From assembly GCF_029689945.1 (NCBI RefSeq), contig NZ_CP121451.1:1612001-1676000 (forward strand): a DNA stretch of 64,000 bases. The letters are read 5' to 3'. A program made the position numbers and the translations under genes. The notes beneath the pieces were generated by a model. The model saw nothing but the letters and a program-made list of their open reading frames with translations. It was not told the DNA's origin and searched no databases. The stretch comes from Paenibacillus amylolyticus (GTDB lineage: Bacteria; Bacillota; Bacilli; Paenibacillales; Paenibacillaceae). This document shows, piece by piece, positions 19,401 through 27,710 of the stretch; positions within the stretch are counted from its first letter, which is position 1; each line of letters opens with the position of its first letter.

Positions 19401-19857
19401 CGCAGAGATTCGCCAAGCGAACTCGTACTTCAGTAGTTCGGACGGCAAGTTCAATACACGTTACGAGGCACAGGAACATTTTGACCAGCTTCGCAAAGGG
19501 ACTGTACAGGTGAAAGGCGGATGGAGAATCTACTCCAGCGGCCCTGGAATCTACATGAACCAACTGATCTCCAACGCGCTTGGCATTCGTCAAGAGGGCG
19601 GCGATCTGGTCATTGACCCTGTATTGCCGACTGAGCTGAACGGCATGCAATTCGAATTCGAGTATGCAGGTGAGCCGGTGACGTTCATCTATCACTTGAA
19701 TGAAGGTGCTGTGAGCCGTGTAGCGGTGAATGGCAAGGACATTCGCACCGAGCGTACAGCGAACCGTTACCGTCAGGGCGGAGTAAGCATCTCTCTGGAT
19801 GAGTTCAGACAGGCACGCAGTGCGATTGAGCGCACAATCGTTGATATTTATATGTAA
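16466..19857 (+). CDS. GH94 phosphorylase, probably 1,2-beta-oligoglucan (sophoro-oligosaccharide) phosphorylase, frame broken once
   Basis: Corrected length 1130 residues. GH94 enzymes cleave beta-glucosidic bonds with phosphate and release glucose-1-phosphate. An N-terminal beta-sandwich domain (about 1-560) is followed by the (alpha/alpha)6 barrel with 'ALAWWYTHNMLVHYSVPHGL', 'WGTRDVCQGP', and the catalytic-acid region 'GDGDWDDTLQPA'. That last motif is readable only after restoring one A in the A5 run at 18722-18726. The length and two-part architecture resemble the Listeria innocua 1,2-beta-oligoglucan phosphorylase (about 1110 residues) more than cellobiose phosphorylase (about 810). 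The ATG at 16466 has AAGGAG 8 bases upstream. No signal peptide: cytoplasmic. No oligosaccharide importer is adjacent. Confidence 0.8.
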
Positions 19858-19904
19858 TACTATGTAAGTTGTAAAGGTGATCTATCCCTATACGATCTAT
19901 CTTA

Positions 19905-19969
19905 AAATGCATCCTTTAGAATGCTCATTGGATTCTTCTTTATCCAATGAGATACTGGGGGTGCTTTTT
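19905..19969 (+). terminator. Terminator after the GH94 gene
   Basis: Arms CTCATTGGAT and ATCCAATGAG around TCTTCTTT, with an outer AAAATGCATCC/GGGTGCTTTT stem, ending in five T. It marks the left edge of the AT-rich island. Confidence 0.75.
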
Positions 19970-20085
19970 ATATTTTGTATTAAATAACAAAGGTAAACAA
20001 TTCTTTTTTGTAGAATTATATTTTAGTATTAATCTATTACAGTTTAGTTCATGGTTGTAAAATTCCATCACAAGGGGGAGCGTTA

Positions 20086-20708
20086 ATGGGGTCTTATTGG
20101 GAAGATAGATTTGAAATGGGAGGAAGAATTTGGGGAGAACTACCTAGTGAAATGGCATTTAAGGCAATATCACTTTATAAGCAGTTTAATATAAAAAAAG
20201 TACTCGTTTTAGGAGCGGGATATGGGCGGAATACCAAGGAACTATCTAACTTTTTTGATGTAGATGGAATTGAAATTTCGTCAACTGCCATCAAACTTGC
20301 ACGGAAATTTGATACTAAATCTAACTTTATTCATGCTTCCATATTTGATATTGAATTAGAAGAGAGATATGACGCTATATTCTGTTACAATCTTCTTCAT
20401 TTATTCAAGCAGAACGAACGAGATTTAATCATAAACAAATGTATTGAACTTCTTAATGACAATGGAGTAAGCTTTTTTCTGTATTTTCAGACGAGGATAG
20501 CAACAATGGAAAAGGAAATCAGATTGAACCCTGTACATATGAATATAAAAAAGGGAAGTATGCTCATTTTTTTACGGAGGATGATTTAATGGAGCACTTC
20601 AAACACTTTACCATTTTGGAGACTGGCCATCTCAGAGAGCAACTTTTTTATACACATCAGAGTAGCACGTGGATTAGCTTAAGATATATTAGTACTCTCA
20701 AGAAATAA
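20086..20708 (+). CDS. Class I SAM methyltransferase at the island edge, frame broken once
   Basis: Corrected length 207 residues. The SAM-binding motif 'VLVLGAGYGRNTKEL' is near residue 40, followed by the acidic 'VDGIEIS' and 'YDAIFCYNLLHLF' motifs of methyltransferase-fold enzymes. The first frame ends at 20589. A seventh T in the T6 run at 20473-20478 continues it through 'TEDDLMEHFKHF' to a stop at 20706-20708. GGGGGAG precedes the ATG. The gene is AT-rich like the operon it converges with, so it may modify that operon's product, but this is inference. Confidence 0.75.
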
Positions 20709-20742
20709 TTTAAGATGTGGCTATCACTTGAAAATAATAGCT

Positions 20743-20780
20743 AAAAGGATGGCATTATAATACAGTGCCATCCTCTTAAA
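20743..20780. terminator. Bidirectional terminator between methyltransferase and MFS exporter
   Basis: Arms AGGATGGCA and TGCCATCCT; on the minus strand the stem is followed by TTTTAGC. Confidence 0.6.
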
Positions 20781-20784
20781 GTAA

Positions 20785-22011
20785 TCAAAAAGAATTATTG
20801 TGCTCGATTTTGGTTGTATTTCTTTCGAATTTAATACGATAAAATACAGTACCGATCAAAGTTAAAAAAACCATGGTAACGAAAAGCCCCGATCCACCAA
20901 GCTGATTCAATAAAAAACCACCTAGAATTGGTCCTATGAATTTTCCGAAATACAAGAATGATTGAGCACCGTAGTATGTACCTCTTAGATGATCTGGTGC
21001 TATTCTGTCTACCATAGCACTGGCAGCAGGGAAATATAGGATTTCTCCTACTGTGAATACAAATATAGATATAAGAAGAAATACTAAATTAGGGGAAAAG
21101 CAAAAGCCAATATATCCGATTGATATGAATATATTACCTAAAATAATCGCAAACAGAGAACCTTTACTTTCAATCCATGAAGTTAAAGGTATTTGGAAAA
21201 TTACTACTAATAGTGCATTAAGGCTCAGCATGATTGCATAAAACTCAATACCATTCACGAAACTTTGATTTAAGTATTGTGGAAGAGTTGAATCTAATTG
21301 AGAGTAAGCAATAGTCACAATAATACCACCGATCAACAATCTGCGAAAATACGAATCTTTCATTATAACTTTCGCAGCTGATACAATCGTAACAATTTCT
21401 TTCTTCGTCTTATTGATCTCACTTATATTAAATAAGCGTAATAGGAGAGATAATGAAACGGCATACAGAATATAAAAAAATCCAGTAAATAAGAACGCTA
21501 CTGAACTTTCCTCAAGAGCGATGTAAGCTCCCAATAATGGTCCAATTGTTACCCCTACATTTATAGCGAGATACCTCATAGAAAAAATACGAATTCTTTT
21601 TTCACTGGGCGCAAGATCAGACATCAACGCTTGAGCCACCGGCTCAAAAAAAGTGCGACATAGTCCATTAAGAATATTTAGGATTAAGAAAATTAAAGTA
21701 GCATGCGTGTAGAAAAAACCAATAAAGACAAGTCCCCATATATAAAGAGCCAGTAACATGATCCTTTTACGTCCAAACTGATCAGACAATACACCACCAA
21801 AAAAGCCACCAAAAGCACTTGATAATGCTCCTGCACCAACAATGAGACCAATCAAAATTGGGTTTAAATCGGTTTCTTTACTTAGATAAATAGCTAAAAA
21901 TGGAATACTCATAGCATTAGCTGCTCTAGCAAGTGCTGTACCAATCAATAGTATATAGATCATAGGGTGGAATCCTCTTAAATCAAGCAAGCCTTTCTTA
22001 ATAGAAGTCAT
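20785..22011 (-). CDS. MFS exporter of the island's biosynthetic cluster
   Basis: A 408-residue 12-helix major facilitator with the conserved motif A-like loop 'GGVLSDQFGRKRIMLLA' between helices 2 and 3, typical of drug/metabolite:H+ antiporters. The ATG at 22011 follows AGGTGG; an in-frame TTG lies at 22014. It is the last gene of the minus-strand operon, 90 bases after the adenylation gene, and is AT-rich like its neighbours. The position suggests export of, or self-protection from, the cluster product. Confidence 0.85.
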   Translation of the reverse strand: MTSIKKGLLDLRGFHPMIYILLIGTALARAANAMSIPFLAIYLSKETDLNPILIGLIVGAGALSSAFGGFFGGVLSDQFGRKRIMLLALYIWGLVFIGFFYTHATLIFLILNILNGLCRTFFEPVAQALMSDLAPSEKRIRIFSMRYLAINVGVTIGPLLGAYIALEESSVAFLFTGFFYILYAVSLSLLLRLFNISEINKTKKEIVTIVSAAKVIMKDSYFRRLLIGGIIVTIAYSQLDSTLPQYLNQSFVNGIEFYAIMLSLNALLVVIFQIPLTSWIESKGSLFAIILGNIFISIGYIGFCFSPNLVFLLISIFVFTVGEILYFPAASAMVDRIAPDHLRGTYYGAQSFLYFGKFIGPILGGFLLNQLGGSGLFVTMVFLTLIGTVFYRIKFERNTTKIEHNNSF

Positions 22012-22103
22012 CAAGTCGTTCCACCTTTTTAGTAAACTTTTTATGTTAATGTGTTCGCATCTGCAGGGAACTATAGTGTGGTGGTTAGGCAGAAGGATTC
22101 CTT

Positions 22104-23591
22104 TTAAAAGGGTGAGTGTAATTTAGATTTATCAACTTTCCCACTGAAATTTAATGGGAATTTATTAAGTCTGATTAGATGATTGGGAACCATATAACTG
22201 GGTAGGTATGAGCTTAAAAATTTCTTTATTTGAATATTATTAATGGCTTCATCAGACAAGTAATAAGCGCATAGATGATCTTGGTTTTGAGAGTCCGTAA
22301 CTACTTTTACACACGCATCTAATATTTCAGGATATGTTTTTAGATAATACTCAATTTCACCTATTTCAATACGATAACCTCTAATTTTTATCTGATCATC
22401 AATTCTACCTAAATAGATTAAATCATTGTTGTTAGTTAGCTTGGCCTGATCGCCTGTTCTATACAATCGTTTACCTAAAGCTTCGCAGAATACAAATTTT
22501 TTATTGGTCATTTCGTCGTTATTTAAGTAGCCGATCGCTAAGTTAATTCCAGCAATACATAATTCACCAGTCTGCCCAGCTGGTAACTCATTCAGGTTTG
22601 CATCCATGACATAAGTTTCACAGTTTTGTATAGCCTTGCCGATAGGTACGGATTCGATTTCTTCCATATTAGTTCTCTTCCATAAAGTAGCACATATCGT
22701 GGTTTCTGTAGGTCCATAAGCATTCACGTACCCAAATTTAGACCATTTTTTTACTAGGTCTGAAGAAATTTGCGAACCAGCCGTAATTACCGTTTTTATG
22801 TGTTCTATGTTAGAAGGATTAAGGTATGCGAGATAAGCAGGTCCAAGGGTTAATATGGATATTTTGTTGATATTCAGATAATTTTCAAAATGTCTAGGGT
22901 TCATAATAATATTTTGTGGGACAATGTGCAGACTAGCTCCTGTAAAAAAAGCCATAAATATCTCCCAGATTGAAGCATCAAAAGATATACTCGCAAATTG
23001 CAGTACTCTATCATGCTGCTGTATATCTAAATCATTTGTAAATACAGATGTTAAATTACTTAAACCTTCATGTTTTGTTACTACCCCCTTAGGTTTTCCT
23101 GTTGAACCAGAAGTATAGATAATATAAGCGGGATCAGATTTTTTGATATCCACTAAAGATAAATCATTATATTGGGGGAGTTTTAATATATCATCAATAA
23201 CAATCAAACTATTTGTTCTATTCTTATAATTAACCTCTAATTTTCGGGATGTTAAAATATGCACTGCTTCACTGTCTTTAAGCATATATTCGATTCTTGC
23301 AATTGGAAGAGAAGGGTCGATCGGTAAAAAGACCCCACCAATTCTGAGAATAGCCAGCATTGCAGTAACAGTTTCTACAGAGCGCTCATGAATAATGGCG
23401 ATCACTTCATTCTTTTCAAAATGATGTTGTGTTTTTAGCCAATGTGCCAGGTTATTCACAGTTCTATCAAGATCATTATAAGTTAAGAAATTATTTTCAT
23501 CTTTAATTGCCAATTTATTTGAATTATTTTTTGATGTTTCCTGAAACAAAAGATTAACATTGGAAGTAGTTGGGGTATGAATTTCTTTCAC
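22104..23591 (-). CDS. Stand-alone amino-acid adenylation enzyme (NRPS A domain)
   Basis: A 495-residue ANL-family enzyme that would activate an amino acid as its adenylate and load it onto a carrier protein in trans. All core motifs are present: A3 'YTSGSTGKPKG', A5 'NAYGPTETT', A7 'LYRTGD', A8 'GRIDDQIKIRGYRIE', and the A10 lysine in 'FSGKVDKSKL'. Aligning by eye to gramicidin synthetase GrsA, the specificity positions read D-A-W-A-I-A-A-I-C-K. GrsA (phenylalanine) has D-A-W-T-I-A-A-I-C-K, so an aromatic or similar hydrophobic amino acid is likely. There is no condensation, carrier or thioesterase domain. The carrier is supplied by the separate small gene two positions upstream. Confidence 0.9.
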   Translation of the reverse strand: MKEIHTPTTSNVNLLFQETSKNNSNKLAIKDENNFLTYNDLDRTVNNLAHWLKTQHHFEKNEVIAIIHERSVETVTAMLAILRIGGVFLPIDPSLPIARIEYMLKDSEAVHILTSRKLEVNYKNRTNSLIVIDDILKLPQYNDLSLVDIKKSDPAYIIYTSGSTGKPKGVVTKHEGLSNLTSVFTNDLDIQQHDRVLQFASISFDASIWEIFMAFFTGASLHIVPQNIIMNPRHFENYLNINKISILTLGPAYLAYLNPSNIEHIKTVITAGSQISSDLVKKWSKFGYVNAYGPTETTICATLWKRTNMEEIESVPIGKAIQNCETYVMDANLNELPAGQTGELCIAGINLAIGYLNNDEMTNKKFVFCEALGKRLYRTGDQAKLTNNNDLIYLGRIDDQIKIRGYRIEIGEIEYYLKTYPEILDACVKVVTDSQNQDHLCAYYLSDEAINNIQIKKFLSSYLPSYMVPNHLIRLNKFPLNFSGKVDKSKLHSPF

Positions 23592-23615
23592 TTATAGTTT
23601 CCTTTCTTTGATGTA

Positions 23616-24371
23616 TTATTTATGAGAACATATAGGACAATCGGGATTTTTTTTAATATCAATTTTTCTTATTGTTGTAGACAATAGATCGAAATAGATC
23701 AATTTGTTAGTAAGAGGTTCACCAATTTTCAGTAGATACTTAATTGTTTCTGTAGCTTGAAGAACTCCGACCAAACCTGGAGTCATGCCGATAACACCAA
23801 ACTCTTGTTTTTTTACGTCAACGGGTGATTCAGGATATAGGCATCGATAACAAGGTCCTTTTCCAGGTTCAATGAGCATGATCTGTCCTTCGAAATGAAA
23901 GATACTTCCTTCAATTAATGGTGTCCCATGCTCTACGCATATATCATTTAACATATATCTAGTTTCTAAATTATCTACAGCGTTAACAACAATATCGAAT
24001 TCTGAGACAATATGGAGAGCATTTTCTCTTACAAGTCTATCTCTTGAGATATCGATTGAAATATTTGGGTTAAGTTCACTCAACGTTTGTTTAGCTGATT
24101 CTGCCTTGTTTTGATTGATATTTGTGTACCCATGAAGGACTTGTCTATTCAAATTAGTTAGTTCAACATTGTCATTATCATAAACTTTAATGTGACCAAT
24201 ACCTGCGGCTGCCAAGTATAGGAGTAAGGGAGAACCAATACCTCCTGCTCCAATGACTAATACTTTTGATTGTTTAAGAATTTTTTGGCCTTCTTCTCCA
24301 ATTTCCGGCAAAATTAATTGTCTTCTATAACGCAGTTTCTCTTCTTCTGTAAGTGAGTTAATTGTTGTCAT
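23616..24371 (-). CDS. E1-like adenylyltransferase, ThiF/MoeB family
   Basis: A 251-residue protein of the ubiquitin-E1 superfamily. It adenylates the C-terminal Gly-Gly of a MoaD/ThiS-like partner, preparing it to receive sulfur. Visible features are the nucleotide loop 'GAGGIGS' (41-47), 'DNDNVELTNLNRQVL' (66-80), and the zinc ligands C175-x2-C178 and C245-x2-C248. There is no C-terminal rhodanese domain, so the sulfur donor must come from elsewhere. It lies 24 bases before the adenylation gene and three genes after the MoaD/ThiS-like partner in the same operon. A dedicated housekeeping role in molybdopterin or thiamine synthesis is less likely given this context. Confidence 0.9.
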   Translation of the reverse strand: MTTINSLTEEEKLRYRRQLILPEIGEEGQKILKQSKVLVIGAGGIGSPLLLYLAAAGIGHIKVYDNDNVELTNLNRQVLHGYTNINQNKAESAKQTLSELNPNISIDISRDRLVRENALHIVSEFDIVVNAVDNLETRYMLNDICVEHGTPLIEGSIFHFEGQIMLIEPGKGPCYRCLYPESPVDVKKQEFGVIGMTPGLVGVLQATETIKYLLKIGEPLTNKLIYFDLLSTTIRKIDIKKNPDCPICSHK

Positions 24372-24398
24372 TTAAAATCTAGGCCCCTTCGGCGTTTA

Positions 24399-24674
24399 TT
24401 ATATTTCATAGAATCCAACAAAATTACTTTCATTCTCTCTTAGTAATTTTAAAAGACCTTCTATACTACTAATTGAAACAGGGTCGAATTGCTCGTAATC
24501 AAACTCAATTTGTAGTTGCTCCTCAAGTTTCATTACAAGTGATATTGTGGACATAGAATCAAACCCCAACTGATTTAGAGGAGTACATATATACTGTTCG
24601 AAATTATTCTCAACTTCTTTCAGTACATCCTCTGGAATAAGCCCGTGAAGAAGGTTCATCACATTATTTTTCAT
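24399..24674 (-). CDS. Free-standing acyl/peptidyl carrier protein
   Basis: A 91-residue four-helix carrier protein. The phosphopantetheine attachment site is Ser40 in 'LGFDSMSTISLVMKLEE', followed by an acidic helix and an 'SSIEGLLKLL' helix typical of the fold. Its start overlaps the end of the preceding gene, and GAGGGAG precedes the ATG. It is the obvious acceptor for the amino acid activated by the adenylation enzyme. Confidence 0.88.
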   Translation of the reverse strand: MKNNVMNLLHGLIPEDVLKEVENNFEQYICTPLNQLGFDSMSTISLVMKLEEQLQIEFDYEQFDPVSISSIEGLLKLLRENESNFVGFYEI

Positions 24675-25695
24675 AATTATCTCCCTCTATCAATGCTCTT
24701 AAGACCACTAATAACGTTTCTTGTAAATGACTAATATTCAAAATTAATTTGTCTAAGGACTTAAGGTACAAATCAAGCGATTTTTGGCCGGGCTTTTGTA
24801 CAACTACACTTGAAAAAAATTGAAGTTTATTAAGACAATCATTGATTTTGTAAACTTGAAATTCAAGTGTACTACTTATTTCTGTTGTTATATGAATTTT
24901 TGAGCTTAATATATACTTGATCAGTTGTACAAGAGGATGAATTTTACTTTTTATCTGCTTACTCAAAATTTGTTGGTCAATTTTTGTGATAGATGCAGTT
25001 AGAAACCGAGAAGTGTGTTCTTTAATGAATTTTTTTAGATCATGTAGTCCAGATTGCGAGCATGGAATGCTTATTGAGTTTTTTTCTATACCCTCCTCAT
25101 TAATCTTCAACCCATAAAGATTGAGAAAGATAAACTTTATATTCTCAATTATATTATTATTTTTCAATCTATTCAGTACTTCAGAATACTCATATGCTGA
25201 TAGTTCTACTAGGTTGTTATCAATATAAAGCTTTGTTTTGAAAGTTTCTAAATTCATACATTTCCTAGCAGTTTGATTAGCTTCGTTGATATGAGTATAA
25301 ACAATTTGTTCATCATGAATATCTTCGATGAATACGGTGGTATAGTAAGTGGAATTATCCAGATGTTTCATTTCCATAGTCAATGATACAAAGTTATTCT
25401 GAGCGAATAGTTTATAGAGAAGTTCTATTACTTCCGTTACTTCTACTAAATGTACTTGTCTAATATACTTGTTTAGAAACTCCTCTAGCCCATTAACCAA
25501 AGGTAAAAACGGCTCGCCTGAAGTATTAAAAGTCCACCCTACAAACCTATCCAAATAAAGAAGTGGGTAGCTCTCTAATTGATATACTTGTGTAAATAGA
25601 TAGTGATACGTTCGCTCATAACATACATATCCTAGAGCTTCTTCAACATATTCTTGAGGAAGAACTCTCGAATTTAATATTTTTGAATTGCTCAT
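24664..25695 (-). CDS. Unrecognised 343-residue protein of the biosynthetic operon
   Basis: I do not recognise this family. The protein is soluble-looking, without signal peptide or membrane helix. A central segment around 105-150 ('YYTTVFIEDIHDEQIVYTHI') has the strand pattern seen in papain-like/BtrH-type acyltransferase folds, but no Cys-His pair can be assigned, so this is only a hint. The C-terminal third is helical and Leu/Ile/Lys-rich. The ATG at 25695 immediately follows the stop of the MoaD-like gene (an in-frame TTG at 25710 would overlap it), and its end overlaps the carrier-protein gene, so it is translationally coupled on both sides. A function specific to the pathway is likely. 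Confidence 0.7.
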   Translation of the reverse strand: MSNSKILNSRVLPQEYVEEALGYVCYERTYHYLFTQVYQLESYPLLYLDRFVGWTFNTSGEPFLPLVNGLEEFLNKYIRQVHLVEVTEVIELLYKLFAQNNFVSLTMEMKHLDNSTYYTTVFIEDIHDEQIVYTHINEANQTARKCMNLETFKTKLYIDNNLVELSAYEYSEVLNRLKNNNIIENIKFIFLNLYGLKINEEGIEKNSISIPCSQSGLHDLKKFIKEHTSRFLTASITKIDQQILSKQIKSKIHPLVQLIKYILSSKIHITTEISSTLEFQVYKINDCLNKLQFFSSVVVQKPGQKSLDLYLKSLDKLILNISHLQETLLVVLRALIEGDNYEK

Positions 25696-25696
25696 A

Positions 25697-25969
25697 TTAA
25701 CCACCAGCAAACTGTAAAATGATATTTAATTCATCATCTTGCTTAAACTGAATTACTTTGTAATCTTCAAATTTAATTAAATTATCGTTTAAAACAAACA
25801 ATACATTTCTTTTAGTAGTGCCATTTGATTCCCATAACTTTTCCTTTAATGCTGGAAAGCTAGATGCTAAATAATTTTTGAGTTCTGCCAAATCAGTTAC
25901 TTCTACTTGTATTTCTTGTTGATTTCTAGCTAAAGATGTTAAGAATTGGGGCAAGATTACTGTAATCAT
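25697..25969 (-). CDS. MoaD/ThiS-family beta-grasp sulfur carrier ending in Gly-Gly
   Basis: A 90-residue beta-grasp protein: beta-hairpin start ('MITVILPQFLTSLA'), a helix near 'LAELKNYLASSFPALKEKL', and the 'DDELNIILQFAGG' tail. The last two residues are Gly89-Gly90, the form that an E1-like enzyme adenylates and a sulfur donor converts to a thiocarboxylate. Its start overlaps the stop of the FGE-like gene by four bases (ATGA). Housekeeping MoaD or ThiS would normally sit with moaE or thi genes; here it sits with an E1, a JAMM hydrolase and NRPS-type enzymes, pointing to sulfur delivery in a dedicated pathway. Confidence 0.88.
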   Translation of the reverse strand: MITVILPQFLTSLARNQQEIQVEVTDLAELKNYLASSFPALKEKLWESNGTTKRNVLFVLNDNLIKFEDYKVIQFKQDDELNIILQFAGG

Positions 25970-26856
25970 TGAATTTGTCCTCCTTCATGTTTAACTAACC
26001 TAAAACCAAGATCATAAGCATGAAATGATGCAGGTTCATGATGCCTGAAATTATTTCTGCACATATCTATGAACGAATGAAAACTTCCTCCTCGGCAGAC
26101 TCTGTTTTCTCCATCATTTATATTTACGGGGTTATGAGAGGCAGTTTTTGAATAATAATTAGAGTTATAAGTGTCCAAACACCATTCCCATACATTACCG
26201 TTAATATCATATAAGCCATAATTGTTCTGCTTCTTTTGTCCGATTACGTGCAATTTACCTCCAGAATTATCACTAAACCATGCGTAATCAATTAGAGAAT
26301 GTTCGTCAATTGGATAGTGATGATTTTTCCCTCCTTTTGCTGCATACTCCCACTCTGCTTCGGTTGGTAGATCAGTATTACACCAAATTGCAAACATAAA
26401 ACTGTCGTACCAAGTTATACTAGTTGCAGGATAATTTTGTGGGGCGCTTTGATAATCAGGATCAAACTCTTTATACAAACTAGTTGAAACTGGAATTGAC
26501 ATTATTTTATAGGGTGAGAGGTATACCTCATGTAAAGGCTCTTCTCCACAATATAAGTATTTAGCCTCTTTGTGATTCCCCATATTAAATGTGCCCCCAG
26601 GTAATTCAATCATCCATCTAGCTATCAACTCTTTATAGCGTTTTTCATTATCCTTATAAAATCTTGTATATAGAATTTCTTCTTTAATGTGTAAAGGTAT
26701 GTCACTAAGCAATTGGTAAGCTTCATAAAGAACATGATTATTTGTTACTACTGGTTTTCCAAATCGATTAACAGAGAAGATTGTTTTAAGGAATTGGACA
26801 AGCTCATCTTCATTATAAGATTTACTCATCTCAGTAAAATGTATAGCTTGCTTCAT
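25966..26856 (-). CDS. Formylglycine-generating-enzyme-like (SUMF1/DUF323) protein with an altered active site
   Basis: A 296-residue protein. The SUMF1 fold starts near residue 83 ('IELPGGTFNMG'), continues with 'LPTEAEWEYAA' (163-173) and 'GNVWEW' (220-225), and ends with 'RVCRGGSF' and 'LGFRLVKHE'. In genuine FGE the segment after RGGS holds two copper-binding cysteines, 3 and 8 residues after the Ser. Here the first is Ser261 and only the second, Cys266, is kept. An ordinary FGE reaction is therefore doubtful, and a changed oxidase, C-S forming or structural role is possible. The ATG at 26856 has GGAGG 7 bases upstream and overlaps the JAMM gene by 26 bases. Confidence 0.85.
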   Translation of the reverse strand: MKQAIHFTEMSKSYNEDELVQFLKTIFSVNRFGKPVVTNNHVLYEAYQLLSDIPLHIKEEILYTRFYKDNEKRYKELIARWMIELPGGTFNMGNHKEAKYLYCGEEPLHEVYLSPYKIMSIPVSTSLYKEFDPDYQSAPQNYPATSITWYDSFMFAIWCNTDLPTEAEWEYAAKGGKNHHYPIDEHSLIDYAWFSDNSGGKLHVIGQKKQNNYGLYDINGNVWEWCLDTYNSNYYSKTASHNPVNINDGENRVCRGGSFHSFIDMCRNNFRHHEPASFHAYDLGFRLVKHEGGQIQ

Positions 26857-27346
26857 TTTGATCCTCCAGTTCTGCCAACTCAATTTTAATTTCTTTTACT
26901 TGTTTATCAGGGCTTACTTCAAAAACTCTAATTTGGGGATACTCTAATGTCCGTAAAGAGATTAGAAGATGCCAAACACTCGATGAGGGATGTAGATCGA
27001 CATCTACCCTTGCTAATATAGCGGGGTGTCGTTGATGACTGTGGAATACCCCCACTTTGAACAACTTATTCTTTCGAATATACTTTTCAATCTTAATAGT
27101 TTCTTCTGGAGAAGTTAAAAATCCGGCATCATCATGGTCTTTGTAGTAATTTCCATAGGACGAGAAATAGTCTAAGAAAGAACCTCGTACATCTTCTTGC
27201 ATAATTATGTACTCAGAAGGTCCACCATCTGGCTCTGTTGATAAAAAGTAGCCATATGCTTTTTTAGGAAATTGTTTTTTAACATCTCTTATAAAATTCA
27301 ATAACAGCTGTTTCTCAAACTTAATTCTCCGATGATTTTCGGTCAT
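26831..27346 (-). CDS. JAMM/MPN-type metallohydrolase, first gene of the biosynthetic operon
   Basis: A 171-residue protein of the JAB1/MPN/Mov34 superfamily. The zinc motif is His102-Ser-His104, then seven residues, then Ala112-x2-Asp115; the usual Ser of HxH-x7-S-x2-D is replaced by Ala. Prokaryotic relatives next to MoaD/ThiS-like genes either trim the carrier's tail (QbsD in thioquinolobactin synthesis) or release an amino acid bonded to its Gly-Gly end (Mec+ with CysO in Mycobacterium). A weak GGTGG lies 13 bases before the ATG. The overlap with the next gene shows co-translation. Confidence 0.85.
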   Translation of the reverse strand: MTENHRRIKFEKQLLLNFIRDVKKQFPKKAYGYFLSTEPDGGPSEYIIMQEDVRGSFLDYFSSYGNYYKDHDDAGFLTSPEETIKIEKYIRKNKLFKVGVFHSHQRHPAILARVDVDLHPSSSVWHLLISLRTLEYPQIRVFEVSPDKQVKEIKIELAELEDQNEASYTFY

Positions 27347-27710
27347 TAAAGGAGCACACCACCTTTACTTATAAATTTAGGAATAAATATTTACGCAGAA
27401 TTTACGTAGGTTTTACAAATTCGTTATTATTTCCATTATTATACAGTCGCATTCAAAAAAACTTCTATGTGATTGTATATATCTTACGATTTTTAAAAAT
27501 GGTATAATGATTATTTGATGTTAATACATGGATCTTTTACTCGGGTTTTACATTCGAATTCTGTTTAAACCACTGAATATCTATTAAAAAGGTAAGTATT
27601 ACGTGATTACAGGATAACACTTTAGAAACACACTATGTATTCATAGAAAGGTTGTTCCACGATATTTTATTTCAGCATAAAAATCTCGGAAGACACCGCG
27701 GGAAAACTCA
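27347..27710. other. AT-rich gap upstream of the biosynthetic operon
   Basis: About 360 bases with no supported gene. On the minus strand it must carry the operon promoter. A TATAAT lies near 27440 without a clear -35, and a near-direct repeat CTACGTAAATT/CTGCGTAAATA about 11 bases apart lies near 27390-27412 and could bind a regulator. Nothing else is recognised. Confidence 0.4.

Noticed and set aside
20785..27346. Antiphage ubiquitin-like (Bil/type II CBASS-like) operon
   Set aside because: E1, JAMM and beta-grasp proteins are shared with such systems, but there is no E2 or effector, and the carrier protein, A domain and MFS exporter point to biosynthesis.
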